Source: ZC4RG42 sp036676355 (GTDB lineage Bacteria > Pseudomonadota > Gammaproteobacteria > Burkholderiales > SG8-39). From it: a stretch of DNA of 63,755 nucleotides. Made by a program: the position numbers and the translations under genes. The stretch covers positions 1 to 63,755 of the forward strand of contig JAKFDA010000004.1 of the NCBI GenBank assembly GCA_036676355.1, read 5' to 3'. Under the pieces are notes generated by a model. That model was given only the letters and a program-made list of their open reading frames with translations, was not told the DNA's origin and ran no database searches. This document shows positions 34,429-43,576 of the stretch, piece after piece (position 1 is the first letter of the stretch; each line of letters opens with the position of its first letter).

Positions 34429-34733
34429 TATGACAACGTCCTGACAGTATGACGCTGGAATTATCGGTTCGTACGCCTTTATGTGGCTCTAAGCGTTTGC
34501 GCCGTAAGTGGAATTTGCAACGGAGCAGGGCGGCGAGGGGCGTTTTGCGTGCAGATTCCGACAGCAGTCTGCAGGACCTACTTCACATATTGAAAGATGT
34601 TTGTCGCCGGGAGGCGGATTCGCGCGATCGACGGCGCTTTCGCGCGCAGTCGCACGGGAGGCATTCCGTGCGTTCGGTGCCTGAACCGCAATGGGCACGG
34701 GAGCGTATTTTGCTGTTGCGTTGTGCAGATCGC
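34429..34733. other. Intergenic stretch, possible small minus-strand ORF
   Basis: About 300 bases between the small-RNA promoter and the bcp stop. A minus-strand frame of 82 codons (34489-34737) starts at a GTG overlapping the bcp stop, but its composition (Ala, Arg, Pro, Cys-rich) and the lack of any family make it doubtful. No terminator for bcp was seen. Confidence 0.4.
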
Positions 34734-35195
34734 TCACAGTCGTTGCAGCACTTCCTCGGCGTGATGTTTGGTATCCGGTCGATTGATGATATGCGCGATG
34801 CGTCCGTTTTCATCGATCACATAGGTGATTCGTTTATAGAAGCCGAAGCGGCGTCGCCACCACGCGAGCGGTCCGGAACCGAGTGCGCCGTAGGCATCGG
34901 CAACGCGACGATCGGTGTCCGCGAGCAACGGAAAATTGAGCTTGAATTTTTCGGTGAAGCGTTGATGCGAGGCGACATCCTGCGCCGATACACCGAGTAC
35001 CGCGACGCCTTTGGCGCGCAAACGATCGGAACCGTCGCGCAGGGAGCACGCCTGCGCAGTGCAACCCGGTGTGTCATCCATGGGGTAGAAATACAGCACG
35101 AGCTTGCGCCCGCGAAACTGCTCGAGCGAAGCGGTGCTGCCGTCGGTGGTGAATGCGCTGAAGTCGGGTGCGCGATCGCCTGTCTTGAGCGCCAT
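34734..35195 (-). CDS. bcp: Thiol peroxidase of the Bcp/PrxQ type
   Basis: The 153-residue peroxiredoxin reduces peroxides with thioredoxin. Motifs: GDRAPDFSAFTTDGSTASL, then YFYPMDDTPGCTAQACSLRD with the peroxidatic Cys45 and the resolving Cys50 five residues later, and FPLLADTDRRVADAYGA. Length is normal and no signal peptide is present. It is divergent from the phasin-like gene with about 90 bp between. Confidence 0.96.
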   Translation of the reverse strand: MALKTGDRAPDFSAFTTDGSTASLEQFRGRKLVLYFYPMDDTPGCTAQACSLRDGSDRLRAKGVAVLGVSAQDVASHQRFTEKFKLNFPLLADTDRRVADAYGALGSGPLAWWRRRFGFYKRITYVIDENGRIAHIINRPDTKHHAEEVLQRL

Positions 35196-35286
35196 GGATT
35201 TTCTCTCCGGGGAAAACGGCCATTATAGAAACGTGCTGCCGGCGCGTTTCGTGTATATCGCGATGGGCGAACTGAAGGAGATATCG

Positions 35287-35823
35287 GTGGCAAAGAAACG
35301 GACGACTCCGCGCGCGGAGGAGAGCGCAAGCGATGCCGAACTTGCGCATACCTTGCGCGAGGCGGCGCAGCATATCTGGCTCGCCGGCCTCGGCGCGTTG
35401 GCAAGGACGCAGGAAGAGAGCGCGAAGGTCTTCAGCGCACTAAAGAGCGAAGGCCGCCATACGGGCCGCTCGGCGCGTGAGCGCGTTGCCGGCCTGACTG
35501 AAGATGTGGGGCGCGTCACGACGCAGGCAGCGCGCGGTGCGAGCAGCGCGGTCGAACGGCTGAATCAACTATTCGACGCGCGCATCGTGCGCACGCTTCG
35601 GCAGCTTGGCGTACCGACCGCCGATGACATGCGTGCCGTCGCCGATCGGCTCGATGCGCTTGAAACGCATACTGGCGCACCCTCGCGCAAGCGCGCCGGC
35701 GCCAGAACGGCCTCGCGCGCCGGCGGCGTAAAAACCGTCGCACGCAAGGCAAGCCCGAAAAGCGCCACCTTCAAGGCAGCGGCGAAAAAGCGGCCACCTC
35801 CGCGCCGGCGCGTTGCGGGTTGA
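35287..35823 (+). CDS. Phasin-family granule-associated protein
   Basis: The 178-residue protein has the phasin helix region HTLREAAQHIWLAGLGALAR with TQEESAKVFSALKSEGRHTG, ending in ARIVRTLRQLGVPTADDMR. A C-terminal tail rich in Lys, Ala, Arg and Pro follows (KRAGARTASRAGGVKTVARK region), similar to PhaM/PhaF-type tails that bind DNA while the helix binds polyhydroxyalkanoate granules. Translation starts at GTG 35287, supported by AAGGAG with optimal spacing. It suggests that the organism makes PHA, though no PHA synthase lies in this window. Confidence 0.88.
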   Translation: MAKKRTTPRAEESASDAELAHTLREAAQHIWLAGLGALARTQEESAKVFSALKSEGRHTGRSARERVAGLTEDVGRVTTQAARGASSAVERLNQLFDARIVRTLRQLGVPTADDMRAVADRLDALETHTGAPSRKRAGARTASRAGGVKTVARKASPKSATFKAAAKKRPPPRRRVAG

Positions 35824-35957
35824 GGCGGTTACGGGTTTTGCCATTGGCGCAATTATCGAGTGGCGCTAAGATAAGTTGGGCATTTGTAGCGAGAATGCGG
35901 ACGCCGTAAAAAGACAAGCCTGGTTCATTCCGAGTCTGAAAGACTGATGAGGGCACC

Positions 35958-37208
35958 ATGTTTCTCGAAAATCGCCTTGAAAAGCTGGTCGAGCGGGTCA
36001 AGCTGCGTGAGCCCGTTCCCTTGCGGGTAAAGCTCTGGAGCGGTCGAAGCTTCGAACTCGGTCCGGATCCCCGCGTCACCATGACCGTCCCCCATGCGCG
36101 CGGGTTGCGTTATCTCATCTCCCCGGATTTGATGAAACTCGGCGAGGCATATGTCGAGGGCTACATCAAGGTGGAAGGCTCGCTGCGCGATGTATTCGAG
36201 GTCGGCGAGCGTTTCGCGCGATCGGTATCCGATCGGGCCGCGGCTTTTGCGCCATTGCGCCGCGTCAGTCGCCACAGTCGCAGCAAGGACAGACAGGCGA
36301 TCCAGTATCACTACGACGTCTCGAACGATTTCTACGCGCTTTTTCTCGATCGCAACATGGTTTATTCCTGCGCCTATTTCGAGAACGAGGACGATACGCT
36401 AGAACGTGCGCAGGAACAGAAGCTCGATCACATTCTGCGCAAGCTCATGCTGCAGCCGGGAGAGCGGTTGCTGGACATCGGTTGCGGCTGGGGCGCCATG
36501 ATTTTTCGCGCTGCGGAGAAATTCGGCGCGCACGCGGTCGGCATCACCCTGTCGCAAAACCAGTACGACTATGTGCGGGCGAAAATCCGGGAGAAGGGAT
36601 TGGAAGGGCGCTGCGAAGTGCGTTTGCAAGACTATCGCGATGTGCCGGAACTGAATGGTTACGACAAGATCTCCAGCATCGGCATGGTCGAGCATGTGGG
36701 TCTGAAGAACCTGCCCACCTATTTCAGGCAACTGCGCGCGTTGCTGACGGACCGGGGTCTCATTCTCAATCACGGCATCACTTCCAACCACGCCGACAGT
36801 CGCGCGGTCGGGCTGGGCGCGGGCGAATTCATCGGTCGATATGTTTTTCCGCACGGCGAACTGCCCCATCTTTCGCTGGTGTTGCGCGAAATGGCTGCAG
36901 CGGGGCTCGAGGTCGCCGACGTCGAATCCCTTCGCCGTCACTATGCGCGTACCTGCGGGATGTGGGCACAATCGCTGGAGCGTGAGGGCGAACGCGCCAT
37001 TGCACTGGCGGGCGAGCGGCGTTATCGGATCTGGTCGGTTTACCTGCAGGGCTGCGCGCATGGTTTTGCGCAGGGGTGGATGAACATCTATCAGGCGCTC
37101 GCCTGCAAGGAAGGACAGGTCAACTTCAACGCCCTTCCCATGACCCGACGCTATATGTACGAAGCGGATGCGGCGCGCAAAGCGCCGAGGGCGGAGAGCG
37201 TCTGGTGA
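35958..37208 (+). CDS. cfa: Cyclopropane-fatty-acyl-phospholipid synthase
   Basis: The 416-residue protein methylates unsaturated acyl chains of membrane phospholipids using SAM. It has QYHYDVSNDFYALFLDRNMV, YSCAYFENEDDTLERAQEQK, the SAM motif RLLDIGCGWGAMIFRAAEKF, GITLSQNQYDYV and SSIGMVEHVGLKNLPTYF. The N-terminal domain is the usual lipid-binding part. Length is normal. It stands alone after the phasin gene; a minus-strand hairpin terminator lies 45 bases past its end. Confidence 0.95.
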   Translation: MFLENRLEKLVERVKLREPVPLRVKLWSGRSFELGPDPRVTMTVPHARGLRYLISPDLMKLGEAYVEGYIKVEGSLRDVFEVGERFARSVSDRAAAFAPLRRVSRHSRSKDRQAIQYHYDVSNDFYALFLDRNMVYSCAYFENEDDTLERAQEQKLDHILRKLMLQPGERLLDIGCGWGAMIFRAAEKFGAHAVGITLSQNQYDYVRAKIREKGLEGRCEVRLQDYRDVPELNGYDKISSIGMVEHVGLKNLPTYFRQLRALLTDRGLILNHGITSNHADSRAVGLGAGEFIGRYVFPHGELPHLSLVLREMAAAGLEVADVESLRRHYARTCGMWAQSLEREGERAIALAGERRYRIWSVYLQGCAHGFAQGWMNIYQALACKEGQVNFNALPMTRRYMYEADAARKAPRAESVW

Positions 37209-37789
37209 TTCGTGATATCGCTTTCCGCGCACATCCGGTTTGCGCAAATGAAAAGCCCCGCGTTTGGGGGAAACGCGGGGCGGGGAGAAGCGTTTCGTCA
37301 TGAAAATGATGAAGCGCCGGAACGCATCTTAGGGTGCGGGTCGACTGCGCCCAATGGGCAAACGGCTTGCGTTCCTGTAGGAAAAACCCTTCGTCGATTC
37401 GCCAGCCGGCTTTATGCGCCGCATCCCGCATCGAGTCCTCGGCGGCGGGTGAATGAATCGGCGCTGCTTCCGATGCGATGTTTCGCGCAAGGAAAGCCGG
37501 GGTTGTCATGCCGCTTGTTTGCAGCCCATACTGAACCGATCGCTGCGCTGTGACGGCTGTCTGGGCGTTCACGGCGAACCGTCGCATGACCTGTTGCCAC
37601 GGAGAGTCGATAATGGTCGCACTATTTCAGACACGCTTACCATGTCTGCGTATCGGGGCTCGGTCGATTCCGCGAGCACCGCACCGCCGCTTCCGATTTG
37701 ATCTTGCCTTCGTGCCGCTCCGCGCTTCGCAAAGCTTTCCGTCGTTCGACGCCTCGTCGCAGGGCGACGAACGGATCGAGGGGAAGGTA
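37209..37789. other. Large intergenic stretch between cfa and receiver gene
   Basis: About 580 bases. It holds the minus-strand hairpin terminator at 37250-37281. The rest shows only open frames without a ribosome-binding site or recognisable family on either strand. The receiver gene's frame stays open upstream to 37550, but the extension is not receiver-like. Confidence 0.45.
37250..37319 (-). ncRNA. Possible second small minus-strand transcript
   Basis: On the minus strand a perfect 11-bp hairpin (GCCCCGCGTTT/AAACGCGGGGC, 37255-37281) is followed by TTTTCATTT, a terminator only in that direction. About 45 bases upstream a TAAGAT -10 (37326-37331) with a weak TTGGGC -35 17 bp away could start a 70-nt RNA. 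No coding gene feeds this terminator from the minus strand. The -35 match is poor, so the terminator is much better supported than the transcript. Confidence 0.4.
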
Positions 37790-38197
37790 GTGCATGACGC
37801 CTCGCACTCGTTGCCCGGCGTATTACTGGTGGAAGACAACGCGGACGATGCGGAACTGTCCATGCTCGTTCTGACGAAATCGGGCATCGCGCCGGGGGTG
37901 AAATGGGTGCGCGACGGGGCCGAAGCAATGGAATGGCTCGCAACTCGCGATGCAAAACCGCTGAAGCTGATCCTCCTCGATCTCAAGATGCCGCGCATGG
38001 ACGGCTATGAGGTTCTGCGCCGCATCAAGCAGGCCCCTGCCACGAAGAGTATTCCGGTCATCGTTATGGTAAGCGCGCATGGCACGCCGGAACTGACGCG
38101 ATGTTTCGAACTGGGAGCGGATTCCTATCTGGTCAAACCGCTCGACGCCGGGGCGCTTCGGGACGCAGTGCACAGTCTGGGGCTGCGCTTCGCATAG
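37790..38197 (+). CDS. Single-domain response regulator (Rcp1-like)
   Basis: The 135-residue receiver has GVLLVEDNADDAELSMLVLT (acidic pair), LKLILLDLKMPRMDGYEVLR with the phospho-acceptor Asp, IPVIVMVSAHGTPE and SYLVKPLDAGALRDAV with the conserved Lys. The acidic EDNADD start is typical of the Rcp1 group, whose cognate kinases are often phytochrome-like; no kinase is adjacent here. GTG 37790 with GGGGAAGG upstream is chosen. Confidence 0.88.
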   Translation: MHDASHSLPGVLLVEDNADDAELSMLVLTKSGIAPGVKWVRDGAEAMEWLATRDAKPLKLILLDLKMPRMDGYEVLRRIKQAPATKSIPVIVMVSAHGTPELTRCFELGADSYLVKPLDAGALRDAVHSLGLRFA

Positions 38198-38200
38198 AGA

Positions 38201-38326
38201 CTAGCGGCGTCGTTCGGTGAGGTAGAGGCCGGTGCTGAGCACCGAAAGCGAGAACGAAATCGCGAACACCAGACTCGGCGTTGCAAGCGTGGTCGCGCTT
38301 GCCGCCATCAGCCAAAAAAACAACAC
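38201..38326 (-). CDS. Small hydrophobic protein
   Basis: A 41-residue frame starting at GTG 38326 behind GGGAG. It reads VLFFWLMAASATTLATPSLV, then FAISFSLSVLSTGLYLTERRR, i.e. one or two membrane segments with a basic end on the cytoplasmic side. It lies downstream of the GGDEF gene on the same strand, about 170 bp after its stop. No homologue is recognised. Composition and the ribosome-binding site favour a real small membrane protein, but the evidence is thin. Confidence 0.4.
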   Translation of the reverse strand: MLFFWLMAASATTLATPSLVFAISFSLSVLSTGLYLTERRR

Positions 38327-38498
38327 AATTTTCTCCCGAGCTTGAATGCGCGTCCCATGCGTCGAACGGCAACGGTGGTACGCGTAGCCGTATGATCGCC
38401 GCCGCAGGAGCTGCAGGCTAGTGTTGTGCGCGATCGTGCGTGACGTTGTACAGCCGGTCGCCCGGCAAGGGCGGTGGTGACCAGGACAAACTGGTTTG

Positions 38499-40967
38499 TC
38501 AGGCCGATGCCTTGATCGATCGAGGCAGGCATCGGGCAAGCTCCAGCACCGACGAGACGGCATAACCTTGCGCGTAATCGACGCCCAGTGTGCGAAGCGC
38601 GCTCAAGGTTGCTTCATCCTCGACCATTTCCGCGATGGTTCTCTTGCCCAGCACATGACCGATGCGATTGATGGCGTCCACCGTTGCGGCGTCCACCGCA
38701 TCCGACGTTATATTGCGTACGAACATTCCGTCGATTTTGATGATGTCCACCGGCAGATTGCGTGCATAGTTGAACGAACCCATACCGCGACCGAACTCGG
38801 CGAGCGAGAAGCAGCAGCCGAGCGCCTTCAGCGCTTCCATGAAACGCTGCGCCTGGGCCAGGTGCGTCATGACGGTCGACTCGGTGAGTTCGAAGCAAAT
38901 CATCGCATGCGGGACATCGTATAACGCGAACTGCTCGGTGACGAACTGCAGCAGTCCCTTATCCGACAGGCTCGCGGCGGACAGATTGACGATACAGAGC
39001 GGCACGTGTTTGTTTCCGGTGATGTGTTGCGCAATGCGCTCGAACGCGTTGGCAATGACCCAGCGATCGATTTGCGGCATCAGGCCGAAGCGTTCGGCCG
39101 CCGGGAGGAAAGCGCCCGGTCCGATCAGTCGGCCGCCCGGTTCCTGCAAGCGGACGAATATTTCCAGCCAGTCCGGCTCGGGCGCGCCCGGTTGCAGCGC
39201 CAGCAGTCTCTGACCGTACAGACATAGGTCATTGTCCTCGATCGCTCGCGCCACGCGCTCGCCCCAGCCGTTTTCGCGACGCCGCGTGTGCGCCTCGTCG
39301 GCGTCCGGAACGTACATTTCAATGCGGTTGCGGCCGGACTCCTTGGCCATGTAGCAGGCGCGATCGGCGGCAGCAATTGCGTCATGCACCGTGGGCGCGC
39401 ATACGTCGAGCGACACCAGGCCGATGCTCGCGCCGACGCCGAAGGCGCGTCCTTCGTGCACAAAGCGATAAGCTTCGGTGCGACGCCGTAGTTCTTCGGC
39501 GATTCGAAAGGCGTCTTCGAGACTGCAGTTCTCCAGCAGAATGCCGAATTCGTCCCCGCCGAGACGGGCCAGCGTGTCGCTTTCGCGCAGTTCCGCGGCG
39601 AAGAGATTCGATATGTGACGCAGCAACTGATCGCCGGCGGCGTGTCCGCACGAATCGTTGACGGTCTTGAAGCGGTCCAGGTCGATGAACAGCAGCACGT
39701 GCGAGCGCTGTTCCGTCGCAATCGTATGCAGGGCGATCTGAAGCCGCCTTTCGAACTCGACCCGGTTGACCAGGCCGGTAAGCGGATCGTGCGAGGCGTG
39801 GTAGGACAATTGCGCCGCCATGCGTCTTTCACGGCTCACGTCGCGGAAAACGATCACGATGCCGAGCGCCTCGCCGGAGCGGGCGCGTATGCGCGATGCG
39901 GATTCCGCTATCGCAACCTCGCTGCCGTCGCGTCGAACCAGCATTGCGTTGCGCGCGATTTCGATCGGGCCGCGCTCGCGCAAGATGCGTTGCGGCAGTT
40001 GTGCGACCGGATTGCCGCCGTGCTCGTCGACAATGCGCACCACGTCTTCGAGCAGGCGTCCCATTGCCTCGGCGTTGCTCCAGCCGGTCAACTTTTCCGC
40101 TATCGGATTGAGGTAATCGATGTGTCCGTCGGCATTAGCGGTGATCACCGCGTCGCCGATGGACTGCAGCGTGACCAACGCTCGCTCGCGCTCGGCCGAC
40201 ACACTGTGCTCGGCCGCGGCGAGGTTCTCCTCGGCGCGCACTGCGCGCGCGATCATTCGCCGCGCACTGAGCCAGGCCAGCAAGAGCAGTGACAAGGCCG
40301 TTGCGGAAAGCGCGAGAAACAGCAGCCAGCGCGCGCGGTCGAAGCCTTCACTCAAGGTGATGGAGAAGCGCTGTTGCAGAGGGTCGAGGCGGGCGTTGAT
40401 CGCTTGCGCTTGCGCTGCGATGGCGGCGATCTCCGCCGGCGTGGCGCTGCCGGTGCGGAGCATTGCGTCGAGCCGCGCACCGGCGACCAGCAGACTTTCC
40501 ACGCCTTCGTCGGTCGCGTCCCAGGCACGCACGGATGCCGCGACAAACGGCACGTTGCGATAGTTGACGAACAACCAGATCAGTTTGTCGACGTCCTCGG
40601 GCGCATTGCCGCCGCGTAGAAAGCCGGCGCGCGCGAGGTCTCGATTGGGCGGATTCTCGCGCATCGCTTCGCGCGCCACGCGATGACCGAGGGGAATGCT
40701 CATCGCCTCCTTGAAGGCCGCGTAGTTGGTGTTGTCGCGCGTTTCGGCGTAGCGCAGCAGGTAGACCACCGCGTCTTTCTGGGCACGCGACCAGTGGCCG
40801 ACCGCGGCGATATAGGCGCGACTGGCACCGAGCACCTCCATGCTGGCCCATACCAGCGCCAGGGTTACGGGGACAACCACCACCAGCGGCCAGATCGCAC
40901 GCTGTAACCGTTTGCGCGGCAACGGCGCACTGGTGGCGGTGCTCGAAGGCGCAGGTGAGGAGGACAT
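38499..40967 (-). CDS. PAS-GGDEF protein with degenerate EAL domain
   Basis: The 822-residue inner-membrane protein has TM segments near 27-47 and 213-235 around a periplasmic sensor region. Then come a PAS domain (about 260-385, TLQSIGDAVITANADGHIDY), a GGDEF domain with intact RLGGDEFGILLEN, and an EAL domain. The EAL part looks degenerate: the signature is EIFVRL, and the metal-binding DDFGTG is AEFGRG. NLSAASL, ELTES and KIDGMFV are kept. It therefore probably makes c-di-GMP and uses the EAL part for binding rather than hydrolysis. The start at 40967 is the most likely of several. Confidence 0.92.
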   Translation of the reverse strand: MSSSPAPSSTATSAPLPRKRLQRAIWPLVVVVPVTLALVWASMEVLGASRAYIAAVGHWSRAQKDAVVYLLRYAETRDNTNYAAFKEAMSIPLGHRVAREAMRENPPNRDLARAGFLRGGNAPEDVDKLIWLFVNYRNVPFVAASVRAWDATDEGVESLLVAGARLDAMLRTGSATPAEIAAIAAQAQAINARLDPLQQRFSITLSEGFDRARWLLFLALSATALSLLLLAWLSARRMIARAVRAEENLAAAEHSVSAERERALVTLQSIGDAVITANADGHIDYLNPIAEKLTGWSNAEAMGRLLEDVVRIVDEHGGNPVAQLPQRILRERGPIEIARNAMLVRRDGSEVAIAESASRIRARSGEALGIVIVFRDVSRERRMAAQLSYHASHDPLTGLVNRVEFERRLQIALHTIATEQRSHVLLFIDLDRFKTVNDSCGHAAGDQLLRHISNLFAAELRESDTLARLGGDEFGILLENCSLEDAFRIAEELRRRTEAYRFVHEGRAFGVGASIGLVSLDVCAPTVHDAIAAADRACYMAKESGRNRIEMYVPDADEAHTRRRENGWGERVARAIEDNDLCLYGQRLLALQPGAPEPDWLEIFVRLQEPGGRLIGPGAFLPAAERFGLMPQIDRWVIANAFERIAQHITGNKHVPLCIVNLSAASLSDKGLLQFVTEQFALYDVPHAMICFELTESTVMTHLAQAQRFMEALKALGCCFSLAEFGRGMGSFNYARNLPVDIIKIDGMFVRNITSDAVDAATVDAINRIGHVLGKRTIAEMVEDEATLSALRTLGVDYAQGYAVSSVLELARCLPRSIKASA

Positions 40968-41101
40968 TGACGGAGAGGGGTGTACCGCACATAGGGCCCG
41001 AACCGGAATATTTTCAGAGAGCAAGGATCAGGCCGTTTTTTGTCGAAGCAAGCGGGGCGATACTCGCAATGCGCGCAATAGCGCGATACAGTGGAAGCTC
41101 C

Positions 41102-41443
41102 ATGCCAACTGTGAATTTGAAACTTATGACCGGTTCAGATCCAAAACTCCGAAACGCCGGGCAAACACCGCCTGCGCAGGAGACCATCGACCTGGAGCAA
41201 GTCGCACAATTGGTCCAGGCGCTGGAGCGTGATCTCGAGCACGCCCAGGAAGGGACGGGCAATATCGACACCCTGCGCGCCGAAGTCGAAGCGCTGCGGC
41301 GTGCCCTGCGTACGCACGCGGGGGATGACGAACCCGTGCGAGCGCGTCTTCATGGCGTGCGCGAAGCGTTCGAGGAAACGGATACGGCACTGTTCAAGGG
41401 CGCGCAGTACCTCTCGGATATCGGCCGCATGCTCGGGATGTAG
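41102..41443 (+). CDS. Small helical hypothetical protein
   Basis: The 113-residue soluble protein has no recognised family. A short polar N-terminus is followed by LEQVAQLVQALERDLEHAQE, DTLRAEVEALRRALRTHAGD and VREAFEETDTALFKGAQYLS, a pattern of long amphipathic helices, probably a coiled coil or four-helix bundle. GGAAG lies just before the ATG at 41102. It is divergent from the GGDEF gene and about 190 bp upstream of sdaA. Confidence 0.6.
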   Translation: MPTVNLKLMTGSDPKLRNAGQTPPAQETIDLEQVAQLVQALERDLEHAQEGTGNIDTLRAEVEALRRALRTHAGDDEPVRARLHGVREAFEETDTALFKGAQYLSDIGRMLGM

Positions 41444-41631
41444 CCCGCACATTCGAGCGGCGCGGCGACCCGCGCCATGCCGACCGCCACGGCGATTTGT
41501 CGCCTTCTGGTGCCGGGCGGCGCGAGCGGGTCGCTTTTGCGCGGTCTACTTCGCTCGTTACGAAAGAGTCCGCGAACACTTCATTTGATCGGTACCTGCG
41601 CGTCTACGCGTGCGGACCAAACGGAAGCACC

Positions 41632-43011
41632 ATGTCCATCAGCGTTTTCGATTTGTTCAAGATCGGTATCGGGCCGTCCAGTTCGCATACGGTCGGCCCG
41701 ATGCGTGCCGCGCTGCAGTTTGCCGGCGGGTTGCGCGATGACGGCCTGCTCGAACGCGTCGTGACCGTGAAGGCGGAACTGTATGGTTCGCTCGGCGCAA
41801 CCGGTAAGGGGCACGGCTCCGACAAGGCGGTGCTGCTCGGTCTGGAGGGTAGCGCGCCGGATAGCGTCGATACCGAGCAGATCGAAGCACGACTGAGCGC
41901 CATTCGCAGCGCACAGCGGGTGAACCTGCTGGGTCAGCGTCCCATCAGCTTTCGGGAGAAAGAACATCTGCTGATGTACAGGCGCGAATCGCTGCCGTAT
42001 CACCCCAACGGCATGCGCTTCACGGCCTACGGCGCGCTGGGTGAAACCGTGCGCGCGCGCATTTATTACTCGGTCGGCGGCGGGTTTGTCGTCGATGAGG
42101 CCGCGGTCGGTGCCGATCGAATCGTGCCCGATCGGACGCCGCTGCGTTATCCGTTTACCACCGGGGTTCAATTGCTCCACCATTGTGTCGAGCAGGGTCT
42201 GCCGGTCAGTCAGATCATGCTCGAAAACGAGCAGGCGTGGCGCAGCGAAGCGGAAATTCGCGACGGCCTGCTGCACATCTGGCATGTCATGCAGGATTGC
42301 GTACGGCGCGGCTCGGTCAACGAAGGCATCATGCCGGGCGGCCTGAAAGTGAAGCGCCGCGCCGCGTCGCTCTACCGCACGCTATCGAGCTCGCCGGAGG
42401 CGAGCTTGCGCGATCCACTGACGGTGCTGGACTGGATCAGCTTCTATGCGCTGGCAGTCAACGAGGAAAACGCTTCGGGCGGGCGGGTGGTGACTGCGCC
42501 GACCAACGGCGCGGCCGGTATCATTCCGGCGGTGCTGCATTACTACACGCGCTTCGTGCCCGGCGCGAACGATGACGCGGTCGTGCGATTTCTGCTTACC
42601 GCCGGTGCAATCGGCATTTTGTACAAGGAGAACGCATCGATTTCCGGTGCCGAGGTCGGCTGTCAGGGCGAAGTCGGCGTCGCGTGTTCGATGGCGGCAG
42701 GCGCGCTCGCAGAAGCGCTCGGCGGCACGGTGCAGCAGGTGGAGAACGCCGCGGAGATCGGCATGGAGCATCATCTTGGCCTGACCTGCGACCCGATCGG
42801 AGGACTGGTTCAGGTGCCGTGCATCGAACGCAACGCCATGGCCTCGACCAACGCAGTGAACGCAGCGCGGCTTGCGTTGCGCGGCGATGGTCAACACTTC
42901 GTTTCGCTCGATAAAGTCATCAAGACCATGCGCGAAACGGGCGCGGATATGAAAACGAAATACAAGGAGACCGCACGCGGCGGTCTGGCGGTGAACGTGA
43001 TTGAATGTTGA
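41632..43011 (+). CDS. sdaA: L-serine ammonia-lyase, single-chain iron-sulfur type
   Basis: The 459-residue enzyme converts L-serine to pyruvate and ammonia. Motifs: FKIGIGPSSSHTVGPMRAAL, YGSLGATGKGHGSDKAVLLG, VTAPTNGAAGIIPAVLHYY, ISGAEVGCQGEVGVACSMAA and GLTCDPIGGLVQVPCIERN, with the Cys residues that hold the [4Fe-4S] cluster. Length is normal for the fused alpha/beta form. The ATG at 41632 begins the conserved MSISVFDLFKIG. tadA starts shortly after its stop. Confidence 0.97.
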   Translation: MSISVFDLFKIGIGPSSSHTVGPMRAALQFAGGLRDDGLLERVVTVKAELYGSLGATGKGHGSDKAVLLGLEGSAPDSVDTEQIEARLSAIRSAQRVNLLGQRPISFREKEHLLMYRRESLPYHPNGMRFTAYGALGETVRARIYYSVGGGFVVDEAAVGADRIVPDRTPLRYPFTTGVQLLHHCVEQGLPVSQIMLENEQAWRSEAEIRDGLLHIWHVMQDCVRRGSVNEGIMPGGLKVKRRAASLYRTLSSSPEASLRDPLTVLDWISFYALAVNEENASGGRVVTAPTNGAAGIIPAVLHYYTRFVPGANDDAVVRFLLTAGAIGILYKENASISGAEVGCQGEVGVACSMAAGALAEALGGTVQQVENAAEIGMEHHLGLTCDPIGGLVQVPCIERNAMASTNAVNAARLALRGDGQHFVSLDKVIKTMRETGADMKTKYKETARGGLAVNVIEC

Positions 43012-43087
43012 ACCCAGGGCTTCACGAAAAAACGGCGCTTCATCGCGGTCGATTGACGAAACAGCCATGCCTTCCTCGGTGCGAAGC

Positions 43088-43576
43088 ATGACCGCCAAAG
43101 ACGACATGTTGTACATGGAAGAAGCGCTCCGATTGGCGCATCAGGCGTGGCAGTTGGGCGAGGTGCCGGTTGGCGCGGTTGTCGTGTGCGCGGGACAGAT
43201 CGTCGGACGCGGTTATAACGCCCCGATTTCACGTAACGATCCATCGGGACACGCGGAGATCATGGCATTGCGCGATGCCGCGCGGAATCTCGACAACTAT
43301 CGTCTTACCGACTGCCACTTGTACGTGACGCTCGAACCCTGTGCGATGTGTGCCGGCGCCATCATGCATGCGCGCATTGCGCGAGTCGTTTACGGTGCGC
43401 GCGATCCGAAAACCGGTGCGTGCGGCAGCATTGTCGACCTGTTTGGCGAGAAGAGACTCAATCATCACGCTGAAGTCGTCGGCGGCGTGATGAGTGATCA
43501 ATGTGGCGCCTTGCTCAGCACCTTCTTCGAGCAGCGCCGCCGATTGCAGAAGGAACTTCGCCCCGATGCGTATTGA
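43088..43576 (+). CDS. tadA: tRNA-specific adenosine deaminase
   Basis: The 162-residue enzyme deaminates A34 to inosine in tRNA-Arg. The zinc site is complete: SGHAEIMALRDAARNLDNY (His and catalytic Glu) and TLEPCAMCAGAIMHARIARV (two Cys). The conserved RVVYGARDPKTGACGSIVDL follows. The start at 43088 is the family start; the open frame extends back over the sdaA end. The last codons overlap the YkuD gene by 11 bases, implying co-translation. Confidence 0.96.
   Translation: MTAKDDMLYMEEALRLAHQAWQLGEVPVGAVVVCAGQIVGRGYNAPISRNDPSGHAEIMALRDAARNLDNYRLTDCHLYVTLEPCAMCAGAIMHARIARVVYGARDPKTGACGSIVDLFGEKRLNHHAEVVGGVMSDQCGALLSTFFEQRRRLQKELRPDAY

Noticed and set aside
34489..34737. 82-codon minus-strand frame overlapping the bcp stop
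   Set aside because: The overlap is suggestive, but composition is not protein-like and no homologue is recognised; kept only as a remark in the gap entry.
37126..37600. Overlapping minus-strand frames downstream of cfa
   Set aside because: They run through the cfa 3' end and the hairpin terminator; no start signals.
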